Part shown: one piece after another, positions 16,762 to 25,306 of the stretch | Position numbering within the stretch: position 1 is the stretch's first letter | Layout: the number at the start of each line of letters is the position of its first letter | Source: Leucobacter viscericola | GTDB taxonomy: Bacteria > Actinomycetota > Actinomycetes > Actinomycetales > Microbacteriaceae | NCBI RefSeq assembly: GCF_011299575.1 | Contig: NZ_CP049863.1 | Coordinates: forward strand, 248,001 to 312,000 | Direction of reading: 5' to 3' | Length of the DNA: 64,000 nucleotides | Program-made: the position numbers and the translations under genes | The notes under the pieces: model-generated | Seen by the model: only the letters and a program-made list of their open reading frames with translations | Told to the model about the DNA's origin: nothing | The model's database searches: none

Positions 16762-19449
16762 TTACACCAAGGAGCGCAGCACGTACTGCAGAATGCCACC
16801 GTTGCGGTAGTAATCCGCCTCACCCGGGGTGTCGATGCGCACAACAGCGTCGAACTCGACAACAGAACCGTCAGCCTTGGTTGCCTTCACAGCAACCGAC
16901 TTCGGGGTCTTGCCCTCGTTCAGTACGGTGACACCCGAGATGTCGAACGTCTCGGTGCCGTCGAGGCCCAGCGAATCGGCGCTCTCACCAGCGGGGAACT
17001 GCAGCGGCAGCACACCCATGCCGATCAGGTTCGAGCGGTGAATACGCTCGAAGCTCTCGGTAATGACCGCCTTGACGCCCAGCAGGCTCGTACCCTTTGC
17101 CGCCCAGTCACGGGAGGATCCTGAGCCGTACTCCTTGCCGCCGAGCACGACGAGTGGAATGCCAGCTGCCTGGTAGTTCTGTGCTGCGTCGTAGATGTAC
17201 GACTTCGGGCCACCCTCAAGCGTGAAGTCGCGGGTGAAGCCACCCTCGACTCCGGCGCCGTCGTTCTCAGCTGCGAGCAGCTGGTTGCGCAGGCGGATGT
17301 TTGCGAAGGTGCCGCGGATCATGACCTCGTGGTTGCCACGGCGTGAGCCGTAGGTGTTGAAGTCGCGCACCGCGATCCCGTTCTCGACGAGGTAGCGACC
17401 GGCGGGAGTCTCCGCGCGGAAGCTGCCGGCGGGGCTGATGTGGTCGGTCGTGACCGAGTCGCCCAGCTTTGCGAGCGCACGTGCGCCAGCGATGTCGGTG
17501 ACGGGTGACGGCTCGAGCTGCATGCCATCGAAGTAGGGAGCCTTGCGCACGTAGGTCGAGTTCTCATCCCACGCGAAGGTGTTGCCATCGGGTGTCGGCA
17601 GTGAGGTCCAGTGCTCGTCACCGTCAAACACGGTGGCGTACTTCGACTTGAACATGTCGGAGTCGATCGAGGCGTCAGCGATCTGCTGCACCTCGGTCGC
17701 GTTGGGCCAGATGTCGCGCAGGAAGACGTCGTTGCCGTCTTGATCCTGACCAAGCGACTCAGTGTCGAAATCGAAGTCCATCGTGCCGGCGAGTGAATAC
17801 GCGATCACCAGCGGAGGGCTGGCGAGGTAGTTCATCTTGATGTCGGGGTTGATGCGACCTTCAAAGTTGCGGTTGCCCGAGAGCACCGCGGTGACGGCGA
17901 GATCGTTGTCGTTGACCGCCTGCGAGATCTCCTCGTTCAGTGGGCCGGAGTTACCGATGCAGGTAACGCAGCCGTAGCCGACGGTGTAGAAGCCAAGCTT
18001 CTCGAGATCGGCATTGAGGCCCGACTTCTCGTAGTAGTCGGTGACAACCTTGGATCCCGGTGCGAGCGTGGTCTTCACCCACGGCTTGGCCTTGAGGCCC
18101 TTGGCGGCAGCGTTGCGTGCGAGTACACCCGCCGCAAGCATGACCGAGGGGTTCGAGGTGTTGGTGCAGGAGGTGATCGATGCGAGGGTCACCGCGCCGT
18201 GATCGAGCTCGAACTCGCGGCCCTGCTGATCCTTCACCTTTGCGGGGTTGGCTGCCTGAGCGTAGTTCTTCAGATCCTGCTCGAACTGGGTCTTCGCGCT
18301 GGTCAGCTCGATGCGATCCTGCGGACGCTTCGGGCCGGCGATCGACGACACAACGGTCGACAGATCGAGCTCAAGGTACTCGCTGAACTCGGGCTCCTTG
18401 GCGGGATCGTGCCACATGCCCTGTGCCTGGGTGTATGCCTTGACGAGCTCAATCTGCTCGTCGGGGCGACCGGTGAGGCGCATGTAGTCGAGTGTGACGT
18501 CGTCGACCGGGAACATTGCCGCGGTTGAACCGAACTCGGGGCTCATGTTGCCGATGGTGGCGCGGTTTGCGAGCGGCACCGAGCCGACTCCCTCACCGTA
18601 GAACTCAACGAACTTGCCGACCACACCGTGCTTGCGCAGCATCTGAGTGATGGTGAGCACCACGTCGGTTGCGGTGACGCCAGCGGGAATCTGGCCCGAG
18701 AGCTTGAATCCAACAACACGCGGGATCAGCATCGAGATGGGCTGGCCGAGCATGGCCGCCTCGGCCTCAATGCCGCCGACGCCCCAACCGAGCACACCGA
18801 GGCCATTTTCCATGGTGGTGTGCGAGTCGGTACCGACGCAGGTGTCGGGGTAGGCCTGGAGTGCACCGTCGACGTTGCGGGTGAACGTAACGCGTGCCAA
18901 GTACTCGATGTTGACCTGGTGCACGATACCGGTGCCCGGGGGAACTACCTTGAACTCGTCGAAGGCACCCTGACCCCAGCGGAGGAACTGGTAGCGCTCA
19001 CCGTTGCGCTGGTACTCGATCTCAACGTTGCGGGCGGCCGCGTCAGCGGTGCCGTACACGTCGGAGATAACCGAGTGGTCAATGACCATCTCGGCCGGTG
19101 CGAGCGGGTTGATCTGCTCGGGCGAACCACCGAGGTCAACAACTGCCTCGCGCATGGTGGCAAGGTCAACGACGCAGGGAACGCCGGTGAAGTCCTGCAT
19201 GATGACGCGGGCGGGCGTGAACTGAATCTCGGTGTCGGGCTCAGCGGCAGAATCCCAGCCGCCAAGCGCCTCGATGTGCTGCTTCGTGACGTTCGCGCCG
19301 TCTTCGGTGCGCAGCAGGTTCTCCAACAGCACCTTGAGGCTGTAGGGCAGGCGCTCGTGGCCTGGGATCTGATCGATCCGGTAGATCTCGTAGTCTTTCT
19401 CACCAACGGTGAGGGTGCTCTTCGCACCGAAGCTATTGACGGCTCCCAT
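16762..19449 (-). CDS. acnA: Aconitate hydratase AcnA
   Basis: 895 residues, full length. It isomerises citrate to isocitrate in the TCA cycle using a [4Fe-4S] cluster. The cluster cysteines are visible in [14 protein letters not shown] and in [13 protein letters not shown]; the swivel domain carries [13 protein letters not shown]. The start at 19449 ([18 protein letters not shown]) has a very strong AGGAGGAG ribosome-binding site. The A-type (IRP-like) architecture is usual in actinobacteria. No adjacent regulator gene is present. Confidence 0.97.
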   Translation of the reverse strand: MGAVNSFGAKSTLTVGEKDYEIYRIDQIPGHERLPYSLKVLLENLLRTEDGANVTKQHIEALGGWDSAAEPDTEIQFTPARVIMQDFTGVPCVVDLATMREAVVDLGGSPEQINPLAPAEMVIDHSVISDVYGTADAAARNVEIEYQRNGERYQFLRWGQGAFDEFKVVPPGTGIVHQVNIEYLARVTFTRNVDGALQAYPDTCVGTDSHTTMENGLGVLGWGVGGIEAEAAMLGQPISMLIPRVVGFKLSGQIPAGVTATDVVLTITQMLRKHGVVGKFVEFYGEGVGSVPLANRATIGNMSPEFGSTAAMFPVDDVTLDYMRLTGRPDEQIELVKAYTQAQGMWHDPAKEPEFSEYLELDLSTVVSSIAGPKRPQDRIELTSAKTQFEQDLKNYAQAANPAKVKDQQGREFELDHGAVTLASITSCTNTSNPSVMLAAGVLARNAAAKGLKAKPWVKTTLAPGSKVVTDYYEKSGLNADLEKLGFYTVGYGCVTCIGNSGPLNEEISQAVNDNDLAVTAVLSGNRNFEGRINPDIKMNYLASPPLVIAYSLAGTMDFDFDTESLGQDQDGNDVFLRDIWPNATEVQQIADASIDSDMFKSKYATVFDGDEHWTSLPTPDGNTFAWDENSTYVRKAPYFDGMQLEPSPVTDIAGARALAKLGDSVTTDHISPAGSFRAETPAGRYLVENGIAVRDFNTYGSRRGNHEVMIRGTFANIRLRNQLLAAENDGAGVEGGFTRDFTLEGGPKSYIYDAAQNYQAAGIPLVVLGGKEYGSGSSRDWAAKGTSLLGVKAVITESFERIHRSNLIGMGVLPLQFPAGESADSLGLDGTETFDISGVTVLNEGKTPKSVAVKATKADGSVVEFDAVVRIDTPGEADYYRNGGILQYVLRSLV

Positions 19450-19542
19450 GAGGCTCCTCCTGAGTCCTTCGATCGGCGATCCCGATCACGTAAAGTGTCT
19501 CGATGTCAAGATAAGTCTACACCGAATCGAAGGGCGGAGAAA

Positions 19543-20358
19543 TCAGGCAGCGGGCGGTGTCTCCCCCGTATTTTCAACGGTTTCGATCGTTGAATCATCG
19601 GATGATTGCCGCAAGCGATTGAGCACCATCCACGTAAAGATGATCACCAGGGCGAATAGCGGTGTGCCCATGACAAGACGAGCAATGCCTAGGGCCTCAA
19701 CGTTGCCGGAGTAGTAGAGCGGCAGCTGGATCACGAGCCGCGCGACAAACATCGCGAGCCACAGCACGGTGAGCCACAGCGCAACCCGCCGCAGCGAACG
19801 GTCTTGCCTCCAAGAGGTCAAACCGCCACGAAACGCGCCAATGGCAAACCCGAGCACCGGCCACCTCACGGCAATGGAGATGAGGAGGCCGAGCGTCCAA
19901 GCGGCATTGATCCAGAATCCCGGGAGGTAGTACCCCTGGCCCTCCCCGCTGATCAGTGTTGCGGCAACGGCGATCCCGACCCCGATTGCGCCAGAAATCG
20001 CCGAGATCGGCGACTCCTTGCGAATCAGACGAATCGCCACCGCGATAATCGCGAGGGCAGCCGGCGCAATAACCGCAAGCTTCTCGTCTTTGGTGAACGA
20101 GTAGACAATCAGAAACAGCAGTCCCGGCACGAGAGCTTCTGCGATCCCGCGCCAGCCACCAATGGCGTCAAGCACACCGCGTCCCGAGAGAGCCTCTCCA
20201 CTGAGGCCCGCCTGCACGGCTTTACCCATGCCGCCGCTCAGTGAAAGACTGCCCAGGGCATCTGCGCTCAGCTTCGTGGGCTCTGGAGTGCCGTCGCTAG
20301 GCTCGGCACCCACAGAGTCCTCTGGCTCGGGATCAGCAGCCGCTCCTGTGTTACTCAC
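19543..20358 (-). CDS. DUF3159 membrane protein
   Basis: 271 residues. An acidic N-terminal tail is followed by several hydrophobic segments (ALVPGLLFLIVYSFT, LAVIAPAALAIIAVAIRLI, SGAIGVGIAVAATLI, TLGLLISIAVRWPVLGFAIG and a last one ending FTWMVLNRLRQ), so it is a polytopic membrane protein of unknown function conserved in actinobacteria. It overlaps the upstream DUF3710 gene by 4 bp (ATGA), indicating translational coupling. Confidence 0.88.
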   Translation of the reverse strand: MSNTGAAADPEPEDSVGAEPSDGTPEPTKLSADALGSLSLSGGMGKAVQAGLSGEALSGRGVLDAIGGWRGIAEALVPGLLFLIVYSFTKDEKLAVIAPAALAIIAVAIRLIRKESPISAISGAIGVGIAVAATLISGEGQGYYLPGFWINAAWTLGLLISIAVRWPVLGFAIGAFRGGLTSWRQDRSLRRVALWLTVLWLAMFVARLVIQLPLYYSGNVEALGIARLVMGTPLFALVIIFTWMVLNRLRQSSDDSTIETVENTGETPPAA

Positions 20359-21077
20359 GCCTCTTGAGCCTCGCCCGGTGCATCTGTCTGCACTCCAGCG
20401 GGAACGCGCAGCGGAATGAGCTCGCTTGGAGGCATCGGCTGGTCGCCGCGCACAACAACGAGTTCGCGGAAGAGATCGATCACGAGTTCGCGGGTTGCGA
20501 CATCGGTAGCAGCTTTGCCCATGATGACTCCGCGAAGCATCCAGCGGGGGCCATCGACGGCGAGGAAGCGAGCAAGGCGTGTGCCGCCGCCCTGATCAGC
20601 CGGTACCGGCGTGTTCACAACGACCTCGGGGCCGAGCAGGCCCTCCTCTTCGGAGACCTCAGCACCCTGGGCGGTCATCTGCTGGATGAGTTCGGCGCGA
20701 ACTTCGCCCCACAGACCCGACGACTTTGGTGCAGAGAACGCCTGCACCTGCAAGAGCGAATCTTCGTAGTCCAGCGAAACCGCCGCAACGCGGTTTGCCC
20801 GCTCGTCCACCTCAAGGCGAAGCTGCAGCCCCTCACGAGGCGCAACCTTAATGCCGCCGAGGTCTACATACGGACGCATTGCGGGGACCTCTGAGACGTC
20901 AAAGGGACCTGCAGTGGCGCGATCTTCTGGTGCTGACTTCGAATCGTCGATCTCAACGACGTTCGCTCCGGCGTTTTCGTGAAGTTCAACCGCGTCGGCA
21001 GACTCCGTGTTCTCAGAATCAGACTGAGAAGTCGCGGCTTCAGCAGCCTTAGCGTCTTTTTTCTTTTCTCTGCTCAT
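20355..21077 (-). CDS. DUF3710 family protein
   Basis: 240 residues, soluble. A charged, low-complexity N-terminus (about 1-55, rich in Lys, Glu and Asp) precedes a conserved domain with the motifs MRPYVDLGGIKVAPREGLQL, GLWGEVRAELIQQM and RWMLRGVIMGKAA. Function is unknown. It lies between dut and DUF3159 on the same strand, a conserved actinobacterial order. A plain AGGAG ribosome-binding site precedes ATG 21077. Confidence 0.88.
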   Translation of the reverse strand: MSREKKKDAKAAEAATSQSDSENTESADAVELHENAGANVVEIDDSKSAPEDRATAGPFDVSEVPAMRPYVDLGGIKVAPREGLQLRLEVDERANRVAAVSLDYEDSLLQVQAFSAPKSSGLWGEVRAELIQQMTAQGAEVSEEEGLLGPEVVVNTPVPADQGGGTRLARFLAVDGPRWMLRGVIMGKAATDVATRELVIDLFRELVVVRGDQPMPPSELIPLRVPAGVQTDAPGEAQEA

Positions 21078-21145
21078 GGCTGAGAATCTCCTTGCTCGTG
21101 CCCCTTCGGGCTTTCTTAAATTGTGTCGAAGATTTCGCGCAGAAG

Positions 21146-21583
21146 CTAGCTGCTGATCCCCGTGGATCCAAAGCCGTTTGCGCCCCGCGCGCTCTCCGAA
21201 AGTTCTTCGACCGGAACAAACACCGCTCGCGAAACAGGCATCACAATCATCTGGGCGATGCGATCCCCCACTTCAACCGCAAAGGTATTCTCTGTGTCGG
21301 TGTTGAGCAGTGTCACCTTGATCTCACCGCGGTATCCGGCGTCGACCGTTCCAGGAGTGTTCAGCACAGTAATGCCGTGCTTGGCGGCGAGGCCACTTCG
21401 AGGCACAATAAACGCGGCGTACCCCTCTGGCAGCGCAATGGAAACACCCGTACCCACGAGGACACGCTTCCCGGGAGCAATCTGCACAGCCTCGGATGAA
21501 CGCAGGTCGGCGCCCGCATCACCCACGTGCGCATAGCTCGGGGGAATTTCAGCTCGAATTGGAATCTCTACAACATCGGTCAC
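21146..21583 (-). CDS. dut: dUTP diphosphatase
   Basis: 145 residues, full length. It hydrolyses dUTP to dUMP, keeping uracil out of DNA and feeding dTMP synthesis. The trimeric dUTPase motifs appear in order: DAGADLRSSE (I), PRSGLAAKHGI (II), NTPGTVDAGYRGEI (III), DRIAQMIV (IV) and GANGFGSTG (V, the P-loop-like tail). The start is GTG 21583, with TAGCCT 6 nt upstream, suggesting a leaderless transcript. DUF3710 and DUF3159 follow on the same strand. Confidence 0.96.
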   Translation of the reverse strand: MTDVVEIPIRAEIPPSYAHVGDAGADLRSSEAVQIAPGKRVLVGTGVSIALPEGYAAFIVPRSGLAAKHGITVLNTPGTVDAGYRGEIKVTLLNTDTENTFAVEVGDRIAQMIVMPVSRAVFVPVEELSESARGANGFGSTGISS

Positions 21584-21672
21584 CCGGACAGGCTACCGGA
21601 TCGAAGCGCTCAGACCACACTGACTGTGGGGCATTGACGAAATGCATATCTCTTGAGAGGGATAATGGAGCC

Positions 21673-22134
21673 ATGACAGTTGAGGCGCCTCCCCAGGACT
21701 ACCGTGAACGACTCTTGCCTGGACCGAGCTTGTTTGTCGCTCTGCTCCTGCTGATACCGGCGGTCGCACTCGTCATGACACCGATTAACCCGCAGCTTGC
21801 GCTCCCAACCGGCATAGCAATGTACGTGCTGATCGCCGGCAGCTTTTTGGTGCTGAGCCCGAGTCTGCTCGTGCGTGATGGCCGCCTGACCGCGGGCCGT
21901 GCGGAGATTCCGGTGGACCAACTCGGTGAGGTTGAGTTGCTCGGATCTGACGCGCTTCGTCGCGCGATTGGTCCTGGAACAGATGCCCGTAGCTATCTGT
22001 TGGTTCGAGGGTGGATCCACCGCGGCGTGCGGGTCGAGAACATCGATCCAGCGGATCCTGCACCCCAGTGGGTGCTCACCAGCCGCCACCCCGAGCAGCT
22101 TGCGCTTGCGATCGAGGCGGCGAAGCGGGCGTAA
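21673..22134 (+). CDS. DUF3093 membrane protein
   Basis: 153 residues. Two hydrophobic segments near the N-terminus (LFVALLLLIPAVALVM and GIAMYVLIAGSFLVLSPSLL) are followed by a soluble domain with YLLVRGWIHRGVRVENIDPADPAPQWVLTS split over two strands. It is a conserved actinobacterial protein of unknown function. The start at 21673 is chosen over an upstream extension because GATAAT ends 6 nt before the ATG. It is divergent from dut and convergent with DUF4193, with a hairpin array between. Confidence 0.88.
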   Translation: MTVEAPPQDYRERLLPGPSLFVALLLLIPAVALVMTPINPQLALPTGIAMYVLIAGSFLVLSPSLLVRDGRLTAGRAEIPVDQLGEVELLGSDALRRAIGPGTDARSYLLVRGWIHRGVRVENIDPADPAPQWVLTSRHPEQLALAIEAAKRA

Positions 22135-22140
22135 AGTCTG

Positions 22141-22331
22141 GCCTAAAGGTCATTCTGCGTGAGCAAAGTGACCTTTAGGCGGTTCGGCTATACCGAGCAT
22201 TCCTGCCGCTGTGGCGGCAGCGCAGAATGCGATAAAACGCTGGCGCGTTTTATACCGAGCATTCCTGCCGCTGTGGCGGCAGCGCAGAATGTAGTAAATC
22301 GCTGGCGCGATTTACACTGAACATTCTGCGC
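22141..22331. repeat. Tandem array of nested, covarying hairpins between convergent genes
   Basis: A 62 bp unit is repeated at 22189-22250 and 22251-22312. Its first 41 bases are identical and contain the hairpin CTGCCGC-TGT-GGCGGCAG. The remaining part forms a 9 bp stem with loop TGGC in both copies, but the arms differ: ATAAAACGC/GCGTTTTAT in the first and GTAAATCGC/GCGATTTAC in the second, so changes are compensated. GAATG/CATTC pairs enclose each stem. A separate 12 bp inverted repeat (GCCTAAAGGTCA, 22141-22152 with 22169-22180) precedes the array. The right end overlaps the last codons of the DUF4193 gene. Confidence 0.85.
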
Positions 22332-22602
22332 AAACCGGACCCAGATCGCTCTGGTGGTCCAGCTGCGAGCGGTGTCGCACCAAGAAGCAGCTCACGCAGG
22401 TGAACTCGTCGTCCTGCTGAGGCAGCACAACAACGTCGAGCTCCACATCTGACAGATCTGAACCCCCGAGGTCAAAACTTGGGTTGTCCGCATCCTCAGA
22501 ATCAATTGCGGAGCCGCCCTTGGCAGAGCCGCGCTCTTTCAGAGCCTCAATTGACTCTGCTTCTTCTTCGGACTTACGCGGGGCGTCGTAATCTGTGGCC
22601 AT
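22312..22602 (-). CDS. DUF4193 family protein (putative zinc-binding)
   Basis: 96 residues. An acidic N-terminus starts MATDYDAPRKSEEEAES and continues through a DLGGSDLSDVELDVVVLPQ segment; the C-terminal part has CVSCFLVRH and VCAEC, a CxxC...CxxC pair likely to bind zinc. This protein is conserved next to dut and DUF3093 in actinobacteria; its function is unknown. The start at 22602 follows an AGGAGA ribosome-binding site; the longer frame upstream is rejected. Its stop codon lies within the adjacent hairpin array. Confidence 0.9.
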   Translation of the reverse strand: MATDYDAPRKSEEEAESIEALKERGSAKGGSAIDSEDADNPSFDLGGSDLSDVELDVVVLPQQDDEFTCVSCFLVRHRSQLDHQSDLGPVCAECSV

Positions 22603-22811
22603 CTTCTCCTGCATTCCCGTGTCCCCTGGACACATCAACCTGCGAGCGGCCATAGTCTGCCCTAACTTGCTGCACTTACGCAAACTCTGTTGCTAAATTT
22701 CTCTCAGCGCAAAATCAGGTCCGCACGACTTTGCCACGCGCCCACGTCAATGCGACATAAACTCGCCAGCCTGTGTCACCCTAGGTCGCGAACTGTGAAG
22801 GGATGCCGCCA

Positions 22812-24041
22812 ATGGACGAATTGCGCTTTGTGCGACGTGAAGATCAGGCTCTAATTGTTGTAAACGGGGCTGACGAAGAATTTCGCCTCGTCGTCGACGA
22901 CACAGTGCTGAGTGAACTCAGGCATCTCGCTAAGCGGGATCGTCAAGCCGGGAAGGTGCGACCGAGGGAGATTCAAGCGCTCATCCGCGCCGGAAAGTCT
23001 CGCGCTCAGGTTGCCGAAGAAACCGGTCTTGAAGAAGCAGATATTGAGCGCTTCGAAGAACCGGTTCTCGCGGAGCGTCGGTACATTCTGGAGCTTGCTC
23101 AGGCTGTCCCAGTGCGAACGGACGTGAACGACGATTCCGATCAGCACTTCGGTGGTGTTATTGCTGAACGCCTCATTGGTCTTGGCGTCGAAGACAGCGA
23201 CTGGAACTCCTGGAAAGACGAAGAGACCGGCTGGATGATCGGTCTCGACTTCGTCGCCCACGAGGTTTCGCACCGCGCTATTTGGGCGTTTGCGCACCGT
23301 AAGGGCACGCTGGCGCCAGTGAACTCAGACGCCGTGAACCTCTCAAAGCAGGGTGAGGTCGGCGATCGGTTGATCCCGAAGCTGCGCGCCGTCGACAGCG
23401 AAGAGAAGACCGGGCGTTTTGACTCGGGCGCCTTCGATCATTCGCAGCTTCCAATGACCGACACCGATAGCGATAGTGAAGAGCTGCAGGCGGGCGAGCA
23501 GTCCGCGGTCGATGCTGAGTCATCCGACGACAGTGCGCGGGTCGCGGATCCTGCTCCATCGCTGGCGGACGCCAATGCGGAGTACGAGCGTCGCAAAGAG
23601 ATTGACCACCGCGCGATCAAAACAGACGACAGCGAAGAAATCGACCTGAGTCAGACTGCTGATCTTCTCGATGCGCTTCGAAAGCGGCGCGGCGAGCGTG
23701 AGCAGAGTTCTCGGGTGAGCGATAGCAAAGCAGAGAACGCTCAGCCTGCAGCGCCGGTCGCTGATCCTCCCGCGGTGGCAGACGAGCCCGTAGTCACGCC
23801 CCCTCGCAGCATCTGGGGTGCCGCCGGGGTTTCCGGGCAAGCGACGCCCTCCCCGGCACCCTCAACCACTAGTGGTCCACCCACCTTGAAGCCTGTTGCC
23901 GATCCGGTCGCGCCGGCAGCAGAGCAAGATAAGGCTGAGCCCAAACTCGACCCGGAGAAGTCCCCTCGAAAGGGTCGCGCGTCGATCCCGAGCTGGGACG
24001 ACATTCTCTTCGGAACCCGCAGCGACGAGGATCCCGCCTAG
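22812..24041 (+). CDS. sepH: Cell division protein SepH (DUF3071)
   Basis: About 409 residues. The N-terminal region MDELRFVRREDQALIV through RHLAKRDRQAGKVRPREIQA matches the DUF3071/SepH domain, with a helix-turn-helix-like stretch (IRAGKSRAQVAEETGLEEAD). A long acidic, Pro/Ala-rich disordered region and a C-terminal RASIPSWDDILFGTRS motif complete the usual layout. In Streptomyces and Mycobacterium, SepH binds FtsZ and promotes its assembly. ATG 22812 is preferred because GAAGG lies about 9 nt upstream; ATG 22803 overlaps that site. Confidence 0.9.
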   Translation: MDELRFVRREDQALIVVNGADEEFRLVVDDTVLSELRHLAKRDRQAGKVRPREIQALIRAGKSRAQVAEETGLEEADIERFEEPVLAERRYILELAQAVPVRTDVNDDSDQHFGGVIAERLIGLGVEDSDWNSWKDEETGWMIGLDFVAHEVSHRAIWAFAHRKGTLAPVNSDAVNLSKQGEVGDRLIPKLRAVDSEEKTGRFDSGAFDHSQLPMTDTDSDSEELQAGEQSAVDAESSDDSARVADPAPSLADANAEYERRKEIDHRAIKTDDSEEIDLSQTADLLDALRKRRGEREQSSRVSDSKAENAQPAAPVADPPAVADEPVVTPPRSIWGAAGVSGQATPSPAPSTTSGPPTLKPVADPVAPAAEQDKAEPKLDPEKSPRKGRASIPSWDDILFGTRSDEDPA

Positions 24042-25294
24042 GCTGACCCGGGCAGCGGGATTCGCGAGCGCGCCACCTCGGTGACGACGCTCGCGATTCC
24101 TGTCCCAGCAAGAGCCCCGCCGAGAATCAGCGGTACCCCGCGCTCATCTTCACTCAGTGAGCCGTGCTGACCGACCATGGCGCGGGCTCGCGGATCGTCG
24201 TCACTGCAGTAGTAGGCAACCTGCTTGCGCGCGGCGATGATGATGTCACCGAGGCGATCGGCCACCCCCGGCGCCATCGGGCCAAATGCGCCCGACGCGA
24301 CAGCCTCAGCGCGAGTCGCAACCCAGGCGCGACCTCGCTCTGATTCTTCAAACTGCCGAGCGATGGGTTCGGGATCCGTGCCCTCGCGCAGGTAGAGCGA
24401 ACGAAAGCGCGGCTCTCCCCCGATATCGACGACATCTTTGAGTCGTTCGGGATCCGAATCGAGCAGTATTTGCTGGTGCGGTTGAACGTCGACGATGCCG
24501 TGATCCGCTGTAATAACGACTCCAACGTTGCCGGGGAGTCCGCGCAAAAACCCGTCTAGCGCCGCGTCGAACTGTTCGAGGCGACGGACCCACGCGCCAC
24601 TCTGCCACCCCTGCTCGTGAGCGGCCTTATCGAGCTCATCGATGTACAGGTATATGACGACAGGTTCTTGCTCGCGTATGAGCGCGGAGGCGACGGCGAA
24701 GCGATCTTCGATGCGCTGCCCGGCTTGGTAGTCAGCACCCGTCAGGATCGCCTCGGTGAGTCCTCCCTGAGCGTGAGAGGGGCGGCCGATTGCGACGGGC
24801 CTGGCCCCTACTTCGCGGGCGGCTGCAAACAAGGGTGTGGCGAGCTGCCAGGATCGGCGATCCTCGATCCCCTGCCACTCCTTGAGCGTCGAGACCATCC
24901 CCAACTTGGGGTGGCGGATGCGGTAGCCCACGAGACCGTGAGTGCCCGGTAGCCGACCCGTGGTGATGGTTGTGAGCGCTGCGCCGGTGGTTGAGGGCAC
25001 GACCGTTTCTATGCGGCGCTGGGGTAAGCGGGCGAGTGCCGGTGCGTGCCCCGCTCGCGCCTTGAGATTGGCGTGACCGAGTCCGTCAACGACCACAACC
25101 ACGAGTGAACGGATCGGAGGGAGGCTGGCGAGTTGAGATGATGCCTCGGATGCTCCCCCATCGCTCAGAACCGGACCCAGCATGGTGTCGAGTGCAGCGC
25201 CGGGATCTTGGCCCAGTCCGTGAGCGACCGCGGCGATCCCAGTTGGCAGAATTGCGGCAAGCCTCGCACCGTTGTCGGTGGCAGTAGGTAGCAT
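24038..25294 (-). CDS. Alkaline phosphatase superfamily phosphodiesterase / nucleotide pyrophosphatase
   Basis: About 418 residues. The metal-binding and nucleophile signatures are visible: VVVVDGLGHANLKARAGHAP near the N-terminus, PSTTGAALTTITTGRLPGTHG holding the nucleophilic Thr/Ser, YLYIDELDKAAHEQGWQSG, and VVITADHGIVDV. It lacks an obvious signal peptide, so it may act in the cytoplasm; the substrate is unknown. The start at 25294 is chosen because CATAAT lies 7 nt upstream. Its stop overlaps that of sepH (convergent), and it diverges from parC with the starts only 10 bp apart. Confidence 0.87.
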   Translation of the reverse strand: MLPTATDNGARLAAILPTGIAAVAHGLGQDPGAALDTMLGPVLSDGGASEASSQLASLPPIRSLVVVVVDGLGHANLKARAGHAPALARLPQRRIETVVPSTTGAALTTITTGRLPGTHGLVGYRIRHPKLGMVSTLKEWQGIEDRRSWQLATPLFAAAREVGARPVAIGRPSHAQGGLTEAILTGADYQAGQRIEDRFAVASALIREQEPVVIYLYIDELDKAAHEQGWQSGAWVRRLEQFDAALDGFLRGLPGNVGVVITADHGIVDVQPHQQILLDSDPERLKDVVDIGGEPRFRSLYLREGTDPEPIARQFEESERGRAWVATRAEAVASGAFGPMAPGVADRLGDIIIAARKQVAYYCSDDDPRARAMVGQHGSLSEDERGVPLILGGALAGTGIASVVTEVARSRIPLPGSA

Positions 25295-25306
25295 AAAAAC
25301 CATTAT
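25288..25306. promoter_or_regulatory. Compact divergent start region between the phosphodiesterase and parC
   Basis: On the minus strand CATAAT (25306-25301) is followed by 7 nt and ATG 25294. On the plus strand TAGCAT (25289-25294) lies 10 nt before ATG 25305. The two coding starts therefore share one promoter-sized segment, and each -10 candidate reaches into the other gene's start. Neither has a good -35 match, so this rests on position. Confidence 0.4.

Noticed and set aside
18628-19593. 321-residue open frame antisense to acnA
   Set aside because: It mirrors a clearly coding gene of high GC, has no ribosome-binding site and no recognisable protein content.
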